A stretch of DNA of 64,000 nucleotides from Planctomycetota bacterium. GTDB taxonomy: Bacteria > Planctomycetota > UBA1135 > GCA-002748355. Shown piece after piece: positions 26,343 through 34,945 of the stretch. Each line of letters begins with the position of its first letter. Position 1 is the first letter of the stretch. The notes under the pieces were generated by a model. That model did not search any database and had not been told where the DNA came from. It saw only the letters and a list, made by a program, of their open reading frames with translations. The stretch covers positions 124,001-188,000 of the forward strand of contig JALUUL010000086.1 of NCBI GenBank assembly GCA_027021385.1, written 5' to 3'. Both the position numbers and the translations under genes were made by a program.

Positions 26343-27475
26343 GGACCGACGGTTTCGAAGACGCGGGGCGCGAGGGGTCCGGATTCGGGCTCTGCGACCG
26401 CTACGTCCTCAGGATCTGTCTCGGATCCTACGCGGTCTGTCTCGTCTTCCTGATCGGCCTCCTGATCCTGATGGATCTCCTGTTGAGCTTCGACACCTAT
26501 GCGAAGAACCTCGCCGCGCTTCCGTCGTCGCTGGGGAGACAGGGGTTCTTCCTCGTTCTCGCATACTATTTCTTCAACCTCCCGTTCTTCTTCCTGTCGA
26601 TCGCCCCCTACGTGACCGTGACTTCGGCGATGTTCGCGATCGGAAGATTGATGGGCGCGAACGAGATCGTGCCGATGCTCTTCACGGGGAGGAGCTTGAC
26701 GAGGATCCTCCGGCCTCTGTTCCTGGTCGTCCTCGCGAACATCGCCGTCATGTTCTGGGCGAGGGAGTACCTCCTGCCCTCCTTCCTCCCGTTGAAGGAC
26801 GATTATCAGGCGATGTTGCGCGACGGGGAGGTTGATCGGGTCGTCCGGGACAAGGTCGTCCGTCTGGGAGGGGGGGAGACGATCTTCTTCGACCGCTATC
26901 GCGTGCGGAGCCGCAGGATGGAAGGCCTGGAGATGCACGTGTCCCGGGGGAAGGGACGCTCCCTGGTCCGGGCGGACGCGGCGGATTACCGGGAAGACGG
27001 ACCCCTCGGCGCGGGCTGGTACCTCGAGGGAGGAAGGAGATCGATTCCCGGAACCGATCTCCTCGAGGATCTGCGTTTCCATCCCCTGGGAGGTCTCGAC
27101 CCGAATCGTCTGCGGAAGGAGCTGAAGGAACGCAGGGAGGTCCTCGACCTGACCTACAGCGATCTCCTGGTGCTGGTCCGGGAAAAACCCGAGGTTCCCG
27201 AATACGTCCTCGCCCTCCACGGGAACCTCACCTTCCCCCTGGCGAACCTCCTGCTCGTGCTCCTGGCCCTTCCTTTCGCCCTGCGTTTCGAACGGGGGAG
27301 CAAGCTCGAGAGGATCGCCTTCGCGCTGGTCGTCTGCGGCGCCTACCTCGTCACGGACTTGATCTTCCGCAATCTCGGGGCCCAGGGGACGATCCATCCG
27401 GTCATCGCGGCCTGGTTCCCGACGATCCTCTTCGGGAGCCTCGGGATCGTGCTCTTCGACGGGGTGCGGACCTGA
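26339..27475 (+). CDS. lptG: LPS export permease LptG (YjgP/YjgQ family)
   Basis: A 378-residue partner of LptF. N-terminal membrane segments (YVLRICLGSYAVCLVFLIGL), the coupling-helix region GRLMGANEIVPMLFTGRSL, a periplasmic jellyroll (about 150-270) and three C-terminal membrane segments containing LHGNLTFPLANLLLVLLALP follow the family order. The start ATG overlaps the lptF stop (ATGA), so both are translated together, which fits the 1:1 heterodimer. The assignment of F and G within the pair follows order and similarity and could be swapped. Confidence 0.87.
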   Translation: MRTDGFEDAGREGSGFGLCDRYVLRICLGSYAVCLVFLIGLLILMDLLLSFDTYAKNLAALPSSLGRQGFFLVLAYYFFNLPFFFLSIAPYVTVTSAMFAIGRLMGANEIVPMLFTGRSLTRILRPLFLVVLANIAVMFWAREYLLPSFLPLKDDYQAMLRDGEVDRVVRDKVVRLGGGETIFFDRYRVRSRRMEGLEMHVSRGKGRSLVRADAADYREDGPLGAGWYLEGGRRSIPGTDLLEDLRFHPLGGLDPNRLRKELKERREVLDLTYSDLLVLVREKPEVPEYVLALHGNLTFPLANLLLVLLALPFALRFERGSKLERIAFALVVCGAYLVTDLIFRNLGAQGTIHPVIAAWFPTILFGSLGIVLFDGVRT

Positions 27476-27482
27476 GGAGGAC

Positions 27483-28934
27483 TCAGTCCCTCGGAAGGAT
27501 CCGGAAGCCGCGGAAACGGCCCTTTCGGGCCTTCTCGAGACGATACCGGGCGAGGATCGACTCCCGGAACTCGGGAAAGCGCGACCCGAGGTATTCCCAG
27601 CCCTCCGCGCTCACGAGGAGGGTCTGCCCTTCCGCGAGCCTCCGGTCGAGATCCCGGGGGAGGGTCTCCGTGGCGAGCCTTCGCATCGCCTCGGGGTCCC
27701 GCTTTCCGCCCTCCAGGAGTTGGACCGCGATTCCCCGAAGAGGCAGGAACTCGAGACCGTGGTCGTAGTCGAGGTGCAGGCAGCGCAGGCCGTCCTCGGC
27801 GATGACGAGAGTCCTCGGCCCGCCGAGGGCGGCGGCGTCGGCCGCCCATTCCCAGGGGGGATCCGGGTGCCGGGAGACCCAGGTCGTCGCGAGATGGACG
27901 GCGACCGCGCCCTGGAACATGCCGAGGAAGAGGGCGATCCGGAGGAGGATGGGGCCGGGGGGGGATGCGAGGAGCACGGTCCAGAGGAGGAGGACCGGGA
28001 GGTAGTAGGCCCCGTATTCCTCGACCGGCCAGTTCCCGAAGAGGAGGAGATAGGGGAGCAGGCCGAGGAGGGCGAGGGCGATCCTCCCCCCTCCGAAACG
28101 CCGCCCGGCGGCGGGCAGGAGGAGCCAGAGGGCCGGCGCCGCGAGGAGGACCTCCTCTCCGAGGTAGCGGATCCATTCCGCCGGACTCTTGGCCTGCATC
28201 GTCCGCAGCGCGAAGGCCAGGCTCCGGTCCTTTAGATAGGCGGGTCCGCCCCCGAGAAGATCGGCCTTGATCCAGGGGTCGGCGAACTTGAAGGCGAGGG
28301 TCGGGAGGAAGAGGAGGGCGAGGTCGAGGAAGGCACCCGATCGCAACGCGAATCCCCCCCCGCTCAAACGGCTCCAGGAGAGAAGGAAGAGGGCGGGAAG
28401 AAGGAGGGCGAAGCTCGAATGGCTTGCGAAGGCGGCCGCGAGGACGAGTCCCGCCAGGGCGCGCGAGGTCCTCCCCCCGGCGAGCGCCCTGTCGAGGGCG
28501 AGGAGGGCCGCGGCGACCCAGAAGAAATGGTGGGCGTGGTTCTCGACCTGGGTCGCGTAGAAGACGACGACCGGGGAGGAAGCCAGAAGGAAGGTCCAGA
28601 GCCCGCCCGGCGGTTCCCGGCCGCCCCTGAGGGAACGGGAGTCGAGGAGGAGCCGATGGCAGAGCGCGAGTCCCCCCGCCATGCAGACCCCGGAGAACCA
28701 GAAGGCGGCGCGCGCCTCGGAGGCTCCCAGAAGGACGAGGGGGCGGGTGAAGAGAAAGAGGTCGGGAAGGTAGAGGAGATGGTGAGCGAGGAAGTTCCGG
28801 TCGCGGAGCCAGACGAGATAGGTGATCCCGTCCCCGTAGGGCTGTTCCTGGGCGAGGAGCAGGAAGGCCGCGAGGGCGAGGAGGAAGACCGTCCGGGCGC
28901 CCTTCGGCCTCGAGGGTCTCGGATTCCGGGTCAA
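27483..28934 (-). CDS. Polytopic membrane protein, possibly GT-C type glycosyltransferase
   Basis: A 483-residue protein with about 10-11 hydrophobic segments between residues 15 and 350 and a soluble C-terminal part (about 365-483). An early loop reads PYGDGITYLVWLRDR; an acidic residue in the first external loop is typical of membrane glycosyltransferases using lipid-linked donors (PMT/GT39 style). VVVFYATQVENHAHHFFW also recalls such enzymes. No family could be named with certainty. It overlaps the upstream rubrerythrin gene by four bases (ATGA) and is thus the last gene of a three-gene operon with it and the dehydrogenase. Confidence 0.55.
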   Translation of the reverse strand: MTRNPRPSRPKGARTVFLLALAAFLLLAQEQPYGDGITYLVWLRDRNFLAHHLLYLPDLFLFTRPLVLLGASEARAAFWFSGVCMAGGLALCHRLLLDSRSLRGGREPPGGLWTFLLASSPVVVFYATQVENHAHHFFWVAAALLALDRALAGGRTSRALAGLVLAAAFASHSSFALLLPALFLLSWSRLSGGGFALRSGAFLDLALLFLPTLAFKFADPWIKADLLGGGPAYLKDRSLAFALRTMQAKSPAEWIRYLGEEVLLAAPALWLLLPAAGRRFGGGRIALALLGLLPYLLLFGNWPVEEYGAYYLPVLLLWTVLLASPPGPILLRIALFLGMFQGAVAVHLATTWVSRHPDPPWEWAADAAALGGPRTLVIAEDGLRCLHLDYDHGLEFLPLRGIAVQLLEGGKRDPEAMRRLATETLPRDLDRRLAEGQTLLVSAEGWEYLGSRFPEFRESILARYRLEKARKGRFRGFRILPRD

Positions 28935-29362
28935 GACCTTCGTTTTTCCAGGCGCTCCAGAGCGCTGCGGAAGGTGTCCGCGTGGGAGTCCTCGGCCCGG
29001 GCGAGGCTGTCGAACCAGGCGGCGATCTCGGTGAAACCCTCCTTGCGCGCCTCCTCCGCCATCCGGGGGTAGATCTCCCGGTTCTCCTCGAGTTCGAGTT
29101 CCATCGCGACCTCGAGGTTCTCGCGGGTCGTTCCGATCGGTTTTCCGGTCGTCGGCTCGCCGTGGTCCTTCAGGAAATCGAGGTGGCCCAGCGCGTGTCC
29201 GGTTTCCCCTTCCGCGGCCTCGAGGAAGGTCTCGGAGATCTCCTCGAATCCTTCGAGGGCCGCCCTCCTGGAGAAATAGAGATAGAGGCGGTTCGCCCTG
29301 GCTTCGCGGGAGAAGGCATCCACCAGGTTCTGGAAGGTTTGGGTTTCACGGAAGTCGGTCAT
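28931..29362 (-). CDS. Rubrerythrin-type di-iron protein (no rubredoxin domain)
   Basis: A 143-residue four-helix ferritin-like protein. The two halves carry the di-iron ligands: Glu in FSREARANRLYLYF, ExxH in EAAEGETGHALGH, Glu in ELEENREIYPRMAEEA and ExxH in RAEDSHADTF. In related proteins this site reduces peroxide. The C-terminal rubredoxin domain with its FeS4 cysteines, found in classical rubrerythrins, is missing, so an outside electron donor would be needed. The start overlaps the stop of the dehydrogenase by ATGA and its stop overlaps the membrane-protein start, so all three are translationally linked. Confidence 0.85.
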   Translation of the reverse strand: MTDFRETQTFQNLVDAFSREARANRLYLYFSRRAALEGFEEISETFLEAAEGETGHALGHLDFLKDHGEPTTGKPIGTTRENLEVAMELELEENREIYPRMAEEARKEGFTEIAAWFDSLARAEDSHADTFRSALERLEKRRS

Positions 29363-30141
29363 CGCATCGATTCCTCGCGGTGGAGGTGCCAGGGATCCGC
29401 CTGAGCGGTCGGCATGACCAGGATCTCGTCGAGGTTCACGTGGGGGGGGCGGGTGGCGGCGAAGAGGACGCAGGCGGCGACATCCTCGGCCTCGAGGGGC
29501 CGGAAGCCCTCGTAGACTCCGGAGGCTTTCGTCTCGTCTCCGCGGAACCGGACGAGGCTGAACTCGGTTTCGACCATGCCGGGATCCACGGAAGTCACGC
29601 GGATCCCCTTGCCGAGGGTCTCGAGCCGGAGGGCCCGGCAGAGGGATTGGAGGGCCCGCTTCGTCGCGCAATAGACCGATCCGCCCGCGTAGGCCTGACG
29701 GCCCGCGATGGACCCGATCATGACGATGTGTCCGCGGCCCCGTTCCTCCATCCCGGGAAGGAATGTGCGGACCATGTGGAGCACCCCGACCAGATTGGTT
29801 TCGATCATCTCCCGCCAGGCCTCGCCCTCCCCTTCGTCCAGGCGTTCGACGAGACGCGCGAGCCCCGCGTTGTTGACCAGGCAGTCCGGCGGGCCGAGAG
29901 TCTCCAGGAGTCCGTTCCGGAAGGCGGCGACCGATTTCCGGTCCGTGACGTCGAGGACCCGATGGAAGACCCTCGGCGCTCCGGCCGCCTCGAGTTCTCC
30001 GCGGAGGGTTTCGAGCCGGTCGGCGCGACGCGCTCCGACAGCGACCGACCAACCCTCCGCCGCGAAGGCCAGGGCGCAGGCCCGGCCGATTCCCGCGGAG
30101 GCGCCGGTGATCAGGACGAGAGGATCCTCGACTTGCCGCAT
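29359..30141 (-). CDS. Short-chain dehydrogenase/reductase (YdfG-like)
   Basis: A 260-residue NAD(P)-dependent oxidoreductase. The cofactor motif TGASAGIG (12-19) and the following basic GARRADRLETL (favouring NADPH) are present, as are NNAG, the catalytic Ser in IGSIAGR and the YCATK Tyr/Lys pair. The ending MPTAQADPWHLHR resembles YdfG-type enzymes that oxidise 3-hydroxy acids such as serine and 3-hydroxypropionate. First gene of an operon with rubrerythrin and a membrane protein. Confidence 0.88.
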   Translation of the reverse strand: MRQVEDPLVLITGASAGIGRACALAFAAEGWSVAVGARRADRLETLRGELEAAGAPRVFHRVLDVTDRKSVAAFRNGLLETLGPPDCLVNNAGLARLVERLDEGEGEAWREMIETNLVGVLHMVRTFLPGMEERGRGHIVMIGSIAGRQAYAGGSVYCATKRALQSLCRALRLETLGKGIRVTSVDPGMVETEFSLVRFRGDETKASGVYEGFRPLEAEDVAACVLFAATRPPHVNLDEILVMPTAQADPWHLHREESMR

Positions 30142-30254
30142 GCCATGGTTCTAGCGGGAAAGCGGGTCCGGGTGGAGGGGGGACCGGGAATCCCCGAGCG
30201 GAACGGGGACGGGTGCGACGAAGGACGCGGAAGGGAAGGGGAGTGGGCTCCGGG

Positions 30255-31502
30255 TCAACCCCCGCGCATCTGCTTCAGCTTCTCGATCGCGCTGAGGACC
30301 CGGACCGTCCGGCCGGGATCCGTCGCGGGTTCGGCGGAGGGTTTCGAGGCCTGTGCTGCCTCTCCCGCGGTCGCTGCGGGTTCCGGGGAAGTCCGCGGGA
30401 GACCTCCTCCGCCCTCCCGAACGGGAACGGGGGACGATGCGCAGGCCTCGAGGCCTCGGACGGCGTCGAGCACTTCCCGCAGGCTCGCCTCGATCGGTCC
30501 CAGGTCGACGGGGACCTCGCGGGCATCGGGCCTCTCCTCGGTGAGGGCGGCCTTCAGGGATTCGAAGCGCTTCTCCAGATCGGCTTCCCGTTCCTTCCGG
30601 TCCTCGTCGAGGCGCTGTCCGATCTTGATTCCGGCGTTGTTCGCCTTCTCCTCGATGAAGGGTTTGATTTCGTCGAGGAGATGGTCCCGGCTCTGGTGGA
30701 GCTGCTCCTCGAGAGCGTCCGTGTGCCCTCGGAGGATTTCGATCATGCCCTCCCATTTCTTCTCCGAGGTCACGAGATTCTCGGCCATGGCCTTCTCAAC
30801 GGCCCGGATCTCCTGGTTCACATCTTCGATCTTCTGCTCGATGTCGCTCAGGCGCGTGACGACGTCGAGGAGGGGCTTGTTGAACATGCGCATCGCCTTG
30901 TTCAGGTTCGCGATCATGTTCTCTAGCTTCTTGAGGCTCAGGTTCAGTTGCTGGTCGTCGACCGGAACGGTTTCCTCGAGTCTCCTGCCGACCTCCTCCG
31001 CGCTCTTTTCCAGCCTGCAATCGACCCGGGCGACCAGGTCCTCGAGGTCCTCCCTGATCCTTCGGGCGACCGGGTCGCTCCTCCTCTGTGCGAGCACGAG
31101 CCCGCAGAGGACGAGTCCTCCGAGCAGGAGGGAGGAAGGCTCGAAACCCCAGCCGGTCAGGAAGGAGGCGAAGGAGGAATCCCCCTTCGAAAGCCCCAGG
31201 TAGATCCCGCAGGCCGTGAAGACGATTCCGGCGAGGAGGACCGGGATCCTCATGCCCGATCCGGACTCCGGATCCCCCGCGACGGAGGTCTCCGGAGGGG
31301 AGTCGAAGTCGGAGGCCTCCGGTTCCCCGTCGGGGTCGAGGTAGTCTTCGTACCCGCCGGGATCCTCGAGATCAGGATCCTCGCATCCGGGATCGTCGAA
31401 CCCCCGGTCCTCCCGCGCGGGCGACTCCTCCTCCGATCCGCCGAAGAACGAATCCAGGGATTCCTTGAGATCGTTGGTTTCCTCGTCCCGTTCCCGTGCC
31501 AT
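30255..31502 (-). CDS. Coiled-coil membrane protein of unknown function
   Basis: A 415-residue protein starting at ATG 31502 (the frame runs on to 32063 but only as antisense of ptsI). Residues 1-80 are very acidic and low in complexity (FGGSEEESPAREDRGFDD). Two hydrophobic segments (about 88-105 and 118-137) put it in the membrane. Residues about 145-310 are heptad-like with many Leu/Ile and charged residues (LSLKKLENMIANLNKAM, LSDIEQKIEDVNQEIRAVEK), which predicts long coiled coil, followed by a Pro/Ala-rich tail. No family recognised. It is divergent from ptsI. Confidence 0.65.
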   Translation of the reverse strand: MARERDEETNDLKESLDSFFGGSEEESPAREDRGFDDPGCEDPDLEDPGGYEDYLDPDGEPEASDFDSPPETSVAGDPESGSGMRIPVLLAGIVFTACGIYLGLSKGDSSFASFLTGWGFEPSSLLLGGLVLCGLVLAQRRSDPVARRIREDLEDLVARVDCRLEKSAEEVGRRLEETVPVDDQQLNLSLKKLENMIANLNKAMRMFNKPLLDVVTRLSDIEQKIEDVNQEIRAVEKAMAENLVTSEKKWEGMIEILRGHTDALEEQLHQSRDHLLDEIKPFIEEKANNAGIKIGQRLDEDRKEREADLEKRFESLKAALTEERPDAREVPVDLGPIEASLREVLDAVRGLEACASSPVPVREGGGGLPRTSPEPAATAGEAAQASKPSAEPATDPGRTVRVLSAIEKLKQMRGG

Positions 31503-31812
31503 CTTGCAGCTCCGCTCGGTCTCGTCTTCCCCCTTCGTCGGGGACCCTGTTCCTCTATCGGTCGAATTCCGCTCGAGCTGATGGATCGACGGGGGAGGGG
31601 CAGGGGCCGCCGGCCGGGAGGAAGAGGAAGGGGAAGGAAACTCCGATGGGAGGGGACCCGGAGTCCTTGCATTCCCCCGTTCCCCTCCCTTTGCTGGTCG
31701 GAAGCCGCGCTCTCCGCGTGACGGGAGCGCTTTCCTTTTGGACCGGCGAGGGCCGTTCCGACCGGTCCCGGTCCCCGCGTCTCGCGAACCGAAATCCAGT
31801 CCCGGAATCTCG
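31503..31812. other. Divergent intergenic region
   Basis: 310 bases between the starts of the coiled-coil gene and ptsI; it should hold both promoters. It contains a purine-rich tract (about 31592-31645). No clear promoter hexamers, long inverted repeat or small gene could be supported. Confidence 0.5.
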
Positions 31813-33534
31813 ATGTCGACCGAACTCAAGGCCGTCGCCGCCGCCCCAGGAATCGCGATCGCCCCCGTCATCCACATGCGGACGGCCGGGGAGTTCGTTC
31901 CGACGGAGCGGCTCGCCCCGGACCGGGTCGACGAGGAGTGCGACCGTTTTCTCAAGGCCGTCGAGCGCGCGGAGGAGGCCCTCCGGGCCTTGATGGCCGG
32001 TTTCTCCAAACAGCTCGCGAAGAAGGAGGAGGGGATCTTCGCCGCCCACCTGGCCCTCCTCAAGGATCCGGGCCTTCTCCAGGAGGTTCAGGACCGGATC
32101 CGGAATCGTCATGTCAACGCGGAAGTCGCGCTGCAACAGGTCGTGGCGAGGTACGAGGGCATCTTCGAGTCGATGGACAACCCGACCCTGCGGCAGAGGG
32201 CCGGGGACATCCGCGATCTCGGCCGTCAGGTCATGAACGCTCTCCTCGAGAGGAGCCGCGAGGAAATCGTGGGGATGGACCGCGATCACCTCCTGGCCGT
32301 CGACGAGTTCCTTCCGAGCGACATCGCGCAGATCGACACGAACAAGGTACAGGGGATCCTGATGGGGGAGGGCGGGAAGTATTCCCACGGGGCGATCCTT
32401 GCGCGTTCCCTGGGAATCCCCTGCCTCGTGGGTCTGGAGAGGCATCTCGCCAGGATCCAGACCGGAACGCAGGCCATCCTCGACGGTGACGCGGGAAAGC
32501 TCATCCTCGATCCGACCGAGGAGAGGATCCGGGAATACAGGAGGCTGATCGAGAAGCAGAAGGAGGCCGCGCGGAGGATCTTCGAGGTCCGTCTCTCCCC
32601 TTCAGTGACGACCGACGGCGTCCGGGTGCGGCTCTACTGCAACCTCGAGAGTCCGATGGAACTCGAGGGGCTGGAAACCGAACTCGTCGACGGGGTCGGC
32701 CTGTTCCGGACCGAGTTCGCCTTCATGGAGCGGAAGATGTTCCCCTCCGAGCAGGAGCAGTACGAACTCTACCGGACCGTCCTCGAGACGATGGAGGGGA
32801 AGAGGGTCACGTTCCGCACCCTCGACGTGGGGGGGGACAAGCCCCTCCCGTATCTCCGGACCCCCGTCGAACGGAATCCCGTCCTGGGCTGGCGCGGCAT
32901 CCGCCTGAGCCTCCAATGGCAGGATCTCTTCTACACGCAGATTCGGGCGCTGGTGCGGGCTTCCGTCCACGGACAGGCCTCGATCATGCTTCCGATGGTC
33001 ACGAACGCCGAGGAGATGCGGGTCGCGCGCGAGATCATGGATCGGGTCGTCGAGGATCTGATCCGGAAGGGGGAGCCGGTCGGGAGCAATCTCCATTTCG
33101 GGGTCATGGTCGAGATTCCGGCCTTCGCGATGCTCGTGCCGAACGTCGCCCACTCCCTCGACTTCCTGAGCGTCGGCAGCAACGATCTGGCTCAGTATTT
33201 TCTGGGGGTCGACCGCGACAACCCCCGGGTGTCCAAGCTCTACGACCCCTTCCATCCCGGATTCCTCCGCTTCCTCGGGCAGATCGCGTCCCAGGCCGCG
33301 GAGGCCGGGATCCCGACCTCCCTGTGCGGGGAGATCGCCTCCGAACCCCTGTTGATCCCGGTCCTGGTGGGCATGGGGTTTCGGAGGTTCAGCATGTCGC
33401 CGGTCTTTCTGCCGCGGAGCAAGCTGGCGATCCGCTCCACTTCCCTGGAACTCGGCCGGGAACTCTTCACCGAGGTCTGCGCCCTTGCGACGGCGGAGGA
33501 GGTTCGGGATCATCTCCGTGCCAGGATCGCTTGA
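31813..33534 (+). CDS. ptsI: Phosphoenolpyruvate-protein phosphotransferase (enzyme I)
   Basis: A 573-residue enzyme I of the phosphotransferase system; it takes the phosphoryl group from PEP and passes it to HPr. The phosphorylated His is H192 in GGKYSHGAILARS, in the swivelling domain, and the PEP-binding barrel contains FRTLDVGGDKPLPY, LFRTEFAFM, VEIPA, VGSNDLAQYFLGVDR and the catalytic Cys505 in SLCGEIA. The His loop reads KYSHGA rather than the usual RTSHTS. No ptsH, EIIA or sugar-specific component is in the window, so it may serve a regulatory PTS. Ten bases separate it from the Myb-like repeat gene, which has its own GGAGG site. Confidence 0.95.
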   Translation: MSTELKAVAAAPGIAIAPVIHMRTAGEFVPTERLAPDRVDEECDRFLKAVERAEEALRALMAGFSKQLAKKEEGIFAAHLALLKDPGLLQEVQDRIRNRHVNAEVALQQVVARYEGIFESMDNPTLRQRAGDIRDLGRQVMNALLERSREEIVGMDRDHLLAVDEFLPSDIAQIDTNKVQGILMGEGGKYSHGAILARSLGIPCLVGLERHLARIQTGTQAILDGDAGKLILDPTEERIREYRRLIEKQKEAARRIFEVRLSPSVTTDGVRVRLYCNLESPMELEGLETELVDGVGLFRTEFAFMERKMFPSEQEQYELYRTVLETMEGKRVTFRTLDVGGDKPLPYLRTPVERNPVLGWRGIRLSLQWQDLFYTQIRALVRASVHGQASIMLPMVTNAEEMRVAREIMDRVVEDLIRKGEPVGSNLHFGVMVEIPAFAMLVPNVAHSLDFLSVGSNDLAQYFLGVDRDNPRVSKLYDPFHPGFLRFLGQIASQAAEAGIPTSLCGEIASEPLLIPVLVGMGFRRFSMSPVFLPRSKLAIRSTSLELGRELFTEVCALATAEEVRDHLRARIA

Positions 33535-33544
33535 ACGGAGGATC

Positions 33545-34246
33545 ATGCGCAAGCGCGGAAACTGGTCGGTGACGGACCTCACCAAGCTCCGGGCCCTTTT
33601 CGGAAGGAGGCCGATCCCGCAGCTCGCCCGCGAACTCCGCAGGACGGAGGAGACGATCCGCCAGAAGGCGGAAACGATGTTCGGGGGCCGCAGGAATCCC
33701 GGACCCTGTTCGGCCGAGGACGAGTCCGCGCTCCGCGAGATGGTGGGGATCAGCGACCTCGAGACGATGGCGCTCGTCCTGGGCAGGGAGGTGGAGGCCG
33801 TCACGGAGGTGTTGAGGACCTGGGCGGGTCGAAAGCGCCGCGGGCGCTACCAGCGCTGGGAGATCGAGTTCTTGAAGAACTTCGGCGCCTCCCGGCCGGA
33901 TTGGGCTCTGGCCCTGGTGCTCGGAAGGGAGATCGCGGCCGTCCGCAGGAAGGCGGCCGAACTCGGCTTGGGTAAGGACCGGCGCCTCGTCGAGGTGCCC
34001 TTGCCGGGGATCGAGAAGATCGTGGTCCTGGAACCCCGGCCCCCCCGGAGGATGCCGCGATGGTCCCCCTCCGAGGTGGAGACCTTGAAGCGCCTCTTTC
34101 CGGAGACCCCGAACCTTCGGATCGCCCGCGTCCTCGGCCGCAGCATCAGTTCGGTCGTCGCCAAGGCCAACGAACTCAGGCTGCGCAAGTCGAAACGCCG
34201 GCTCACCGAGATGGGAAGGGAGAACGCGGGAAAGCGCGGGGTCTGA
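33545..34246 (+). CDS. Putative DNA-binding protein of four Myb/SANT-like repeats
   Basis: A 233-residue basic protein; ATG 33545 follows GGAGG by four bases. Four repeats of about 40-50 residues share a pattern of aromatic-x-acidic, LxxLF, a turn, IARxLGRs and a third helix of the recognition type: WSVTDLTKLRALFG ... IRQKAE (8-45), CSAEDESALREMVG (54-95), YQRWEIEFLKNFG ... RRKAAELGL (100-142) and WSPSEVETLKRLFP ... VAKANELRL (175-218). This is the three-helix form of Myb/SANT, GcrA and related helix-turn-helix units, and the repeats are clearly of common origin. Target is unknown. The position between ptsI and a STAS-kinase cluster suggests a regulator. Confidence 0.65.
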   Translation: MRKRGNWSVTDLTKLRALFGRRPIPQLARELRRTEETIRQKAETMFGGRRNPGPCSAEDESALREMVGISDLETMALVLGREVEAVTEVLRTWAGRKRRGRYQRWEIEFLKNFGASRPDWALALVLGREIAAVRRKAAELGLGKDRRLVEVPLPGIEKIVVLEPRPPRRMPRWSPSEVETLKRLFPETPNLRIARVLGRSISSVVAKANELRLRKSKRRLTEMGRENAGKRGV

Positions 34247-34413
34247 GCCGGGGGGAGGGGCCTGCCCTCCGCCCCGCGGACGGAGCGGATCCTTCCTCGA
34301 ATCCGGGGTTTCGGAGCGACGGCCCGAGAGTTTCGCGAGGGATTCGGGCGAAGCGCTCAACCGGCGGGCGAGAGGGAACCGATAGAAGCCGCAACCGGTC
34401 CGGAGCAGGGAGA

Positions 34414-34435
34414 TCGGAGAAGGTGTCTTCTCCGA
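34414..34435 (+). promoter_or_regulatory. Leader hairpin before the STAS gene
   Basis: Perfect 9-bp stem (TCGGAGAAG with its complement) and a GTGT loop, 35 bases before the STAS start. The loop side carries AAGGTGTC, a word repeated as the ribosome binding site region AAAGGTGTC directly before the ATG. May be an RNA stability or translation control element. Confidence 0.35.
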
Positions 34436-34470
34436 CTGCGCTCCAACGTCAGGAATCCTAAAGGTGTCAA

Positions 34471-34866
34471 ATGGATATCGTCGGGAAGAAGAGTCAAGGT
34501 CTTTCCGTTACCTGCCTCGAAAAGGACAAGGTGGTCATCCTTTCCTTCAATGATCGCAGCCTGAACTTCTACGTGACGGATGCGCTGAAGGAGAGCCTGA
34601 AGGAAATGATCAACGGGAAGATCGACGAAGGTTACCAGTACTTCCTGCTCAACATGGAGAACGTGAAGATCATCGACTCCTGCGGAGTGGGGTTGGTCAT
34701 CGCCGCCAACAACTTGACGGCCTCGAGAGACGCCAAGCTCTACCTGACCAACATCAAGCCCTTCATCATCAAGATCTTCGACATCATGCGGATCTCCAAG
34801 CACCTCAACCTCTACGAGTCCGAGGACGAGGCGCTCCAGGCGATCCAGAAGAACGGGCAGGATTGA
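34471..34866 (+). CDS. STAS-domain protein (anti-sigma factor antagonist-like)
   Basis: A 131-residue single STAS domain of the SpoIIAA/RsbV type. The strand-helix order is intact and the phosphorylatable Ser is S70 in IDSCGVGLVIAANN. Such proteins are phosphorylated by a HATPase kinase and, when unphosphorylated, release a sigma factor or act in partner switching. No RsbW-type kinase or sigma gene is adjacent; the next gene is a histidine kinase on its own start. Lower GC and more Lys/Asn than its neighbours suggest selection for high expression or a different origin. Confidence 0.85.
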   Translation: MDIVGKKSQGLSVTCLEKDKVVILSFNDRSLNFYVTDALKESLKEMINGKIDEGYQYFLLNMENVKIIDSCGVGLVIAANNLTASRDAKLYLTNIKPFIIKIFDIMRISKHLNLYESEDEALQAIQKNGQD

Positions 34867-34945
34867 TCGGGAGCCGGTCTCCCCGACCGGCGGTCACGAG
34901 AAGCGATTCCGGACCCGCCGCGGGGATCCTATTTCCGGCGCCCGG

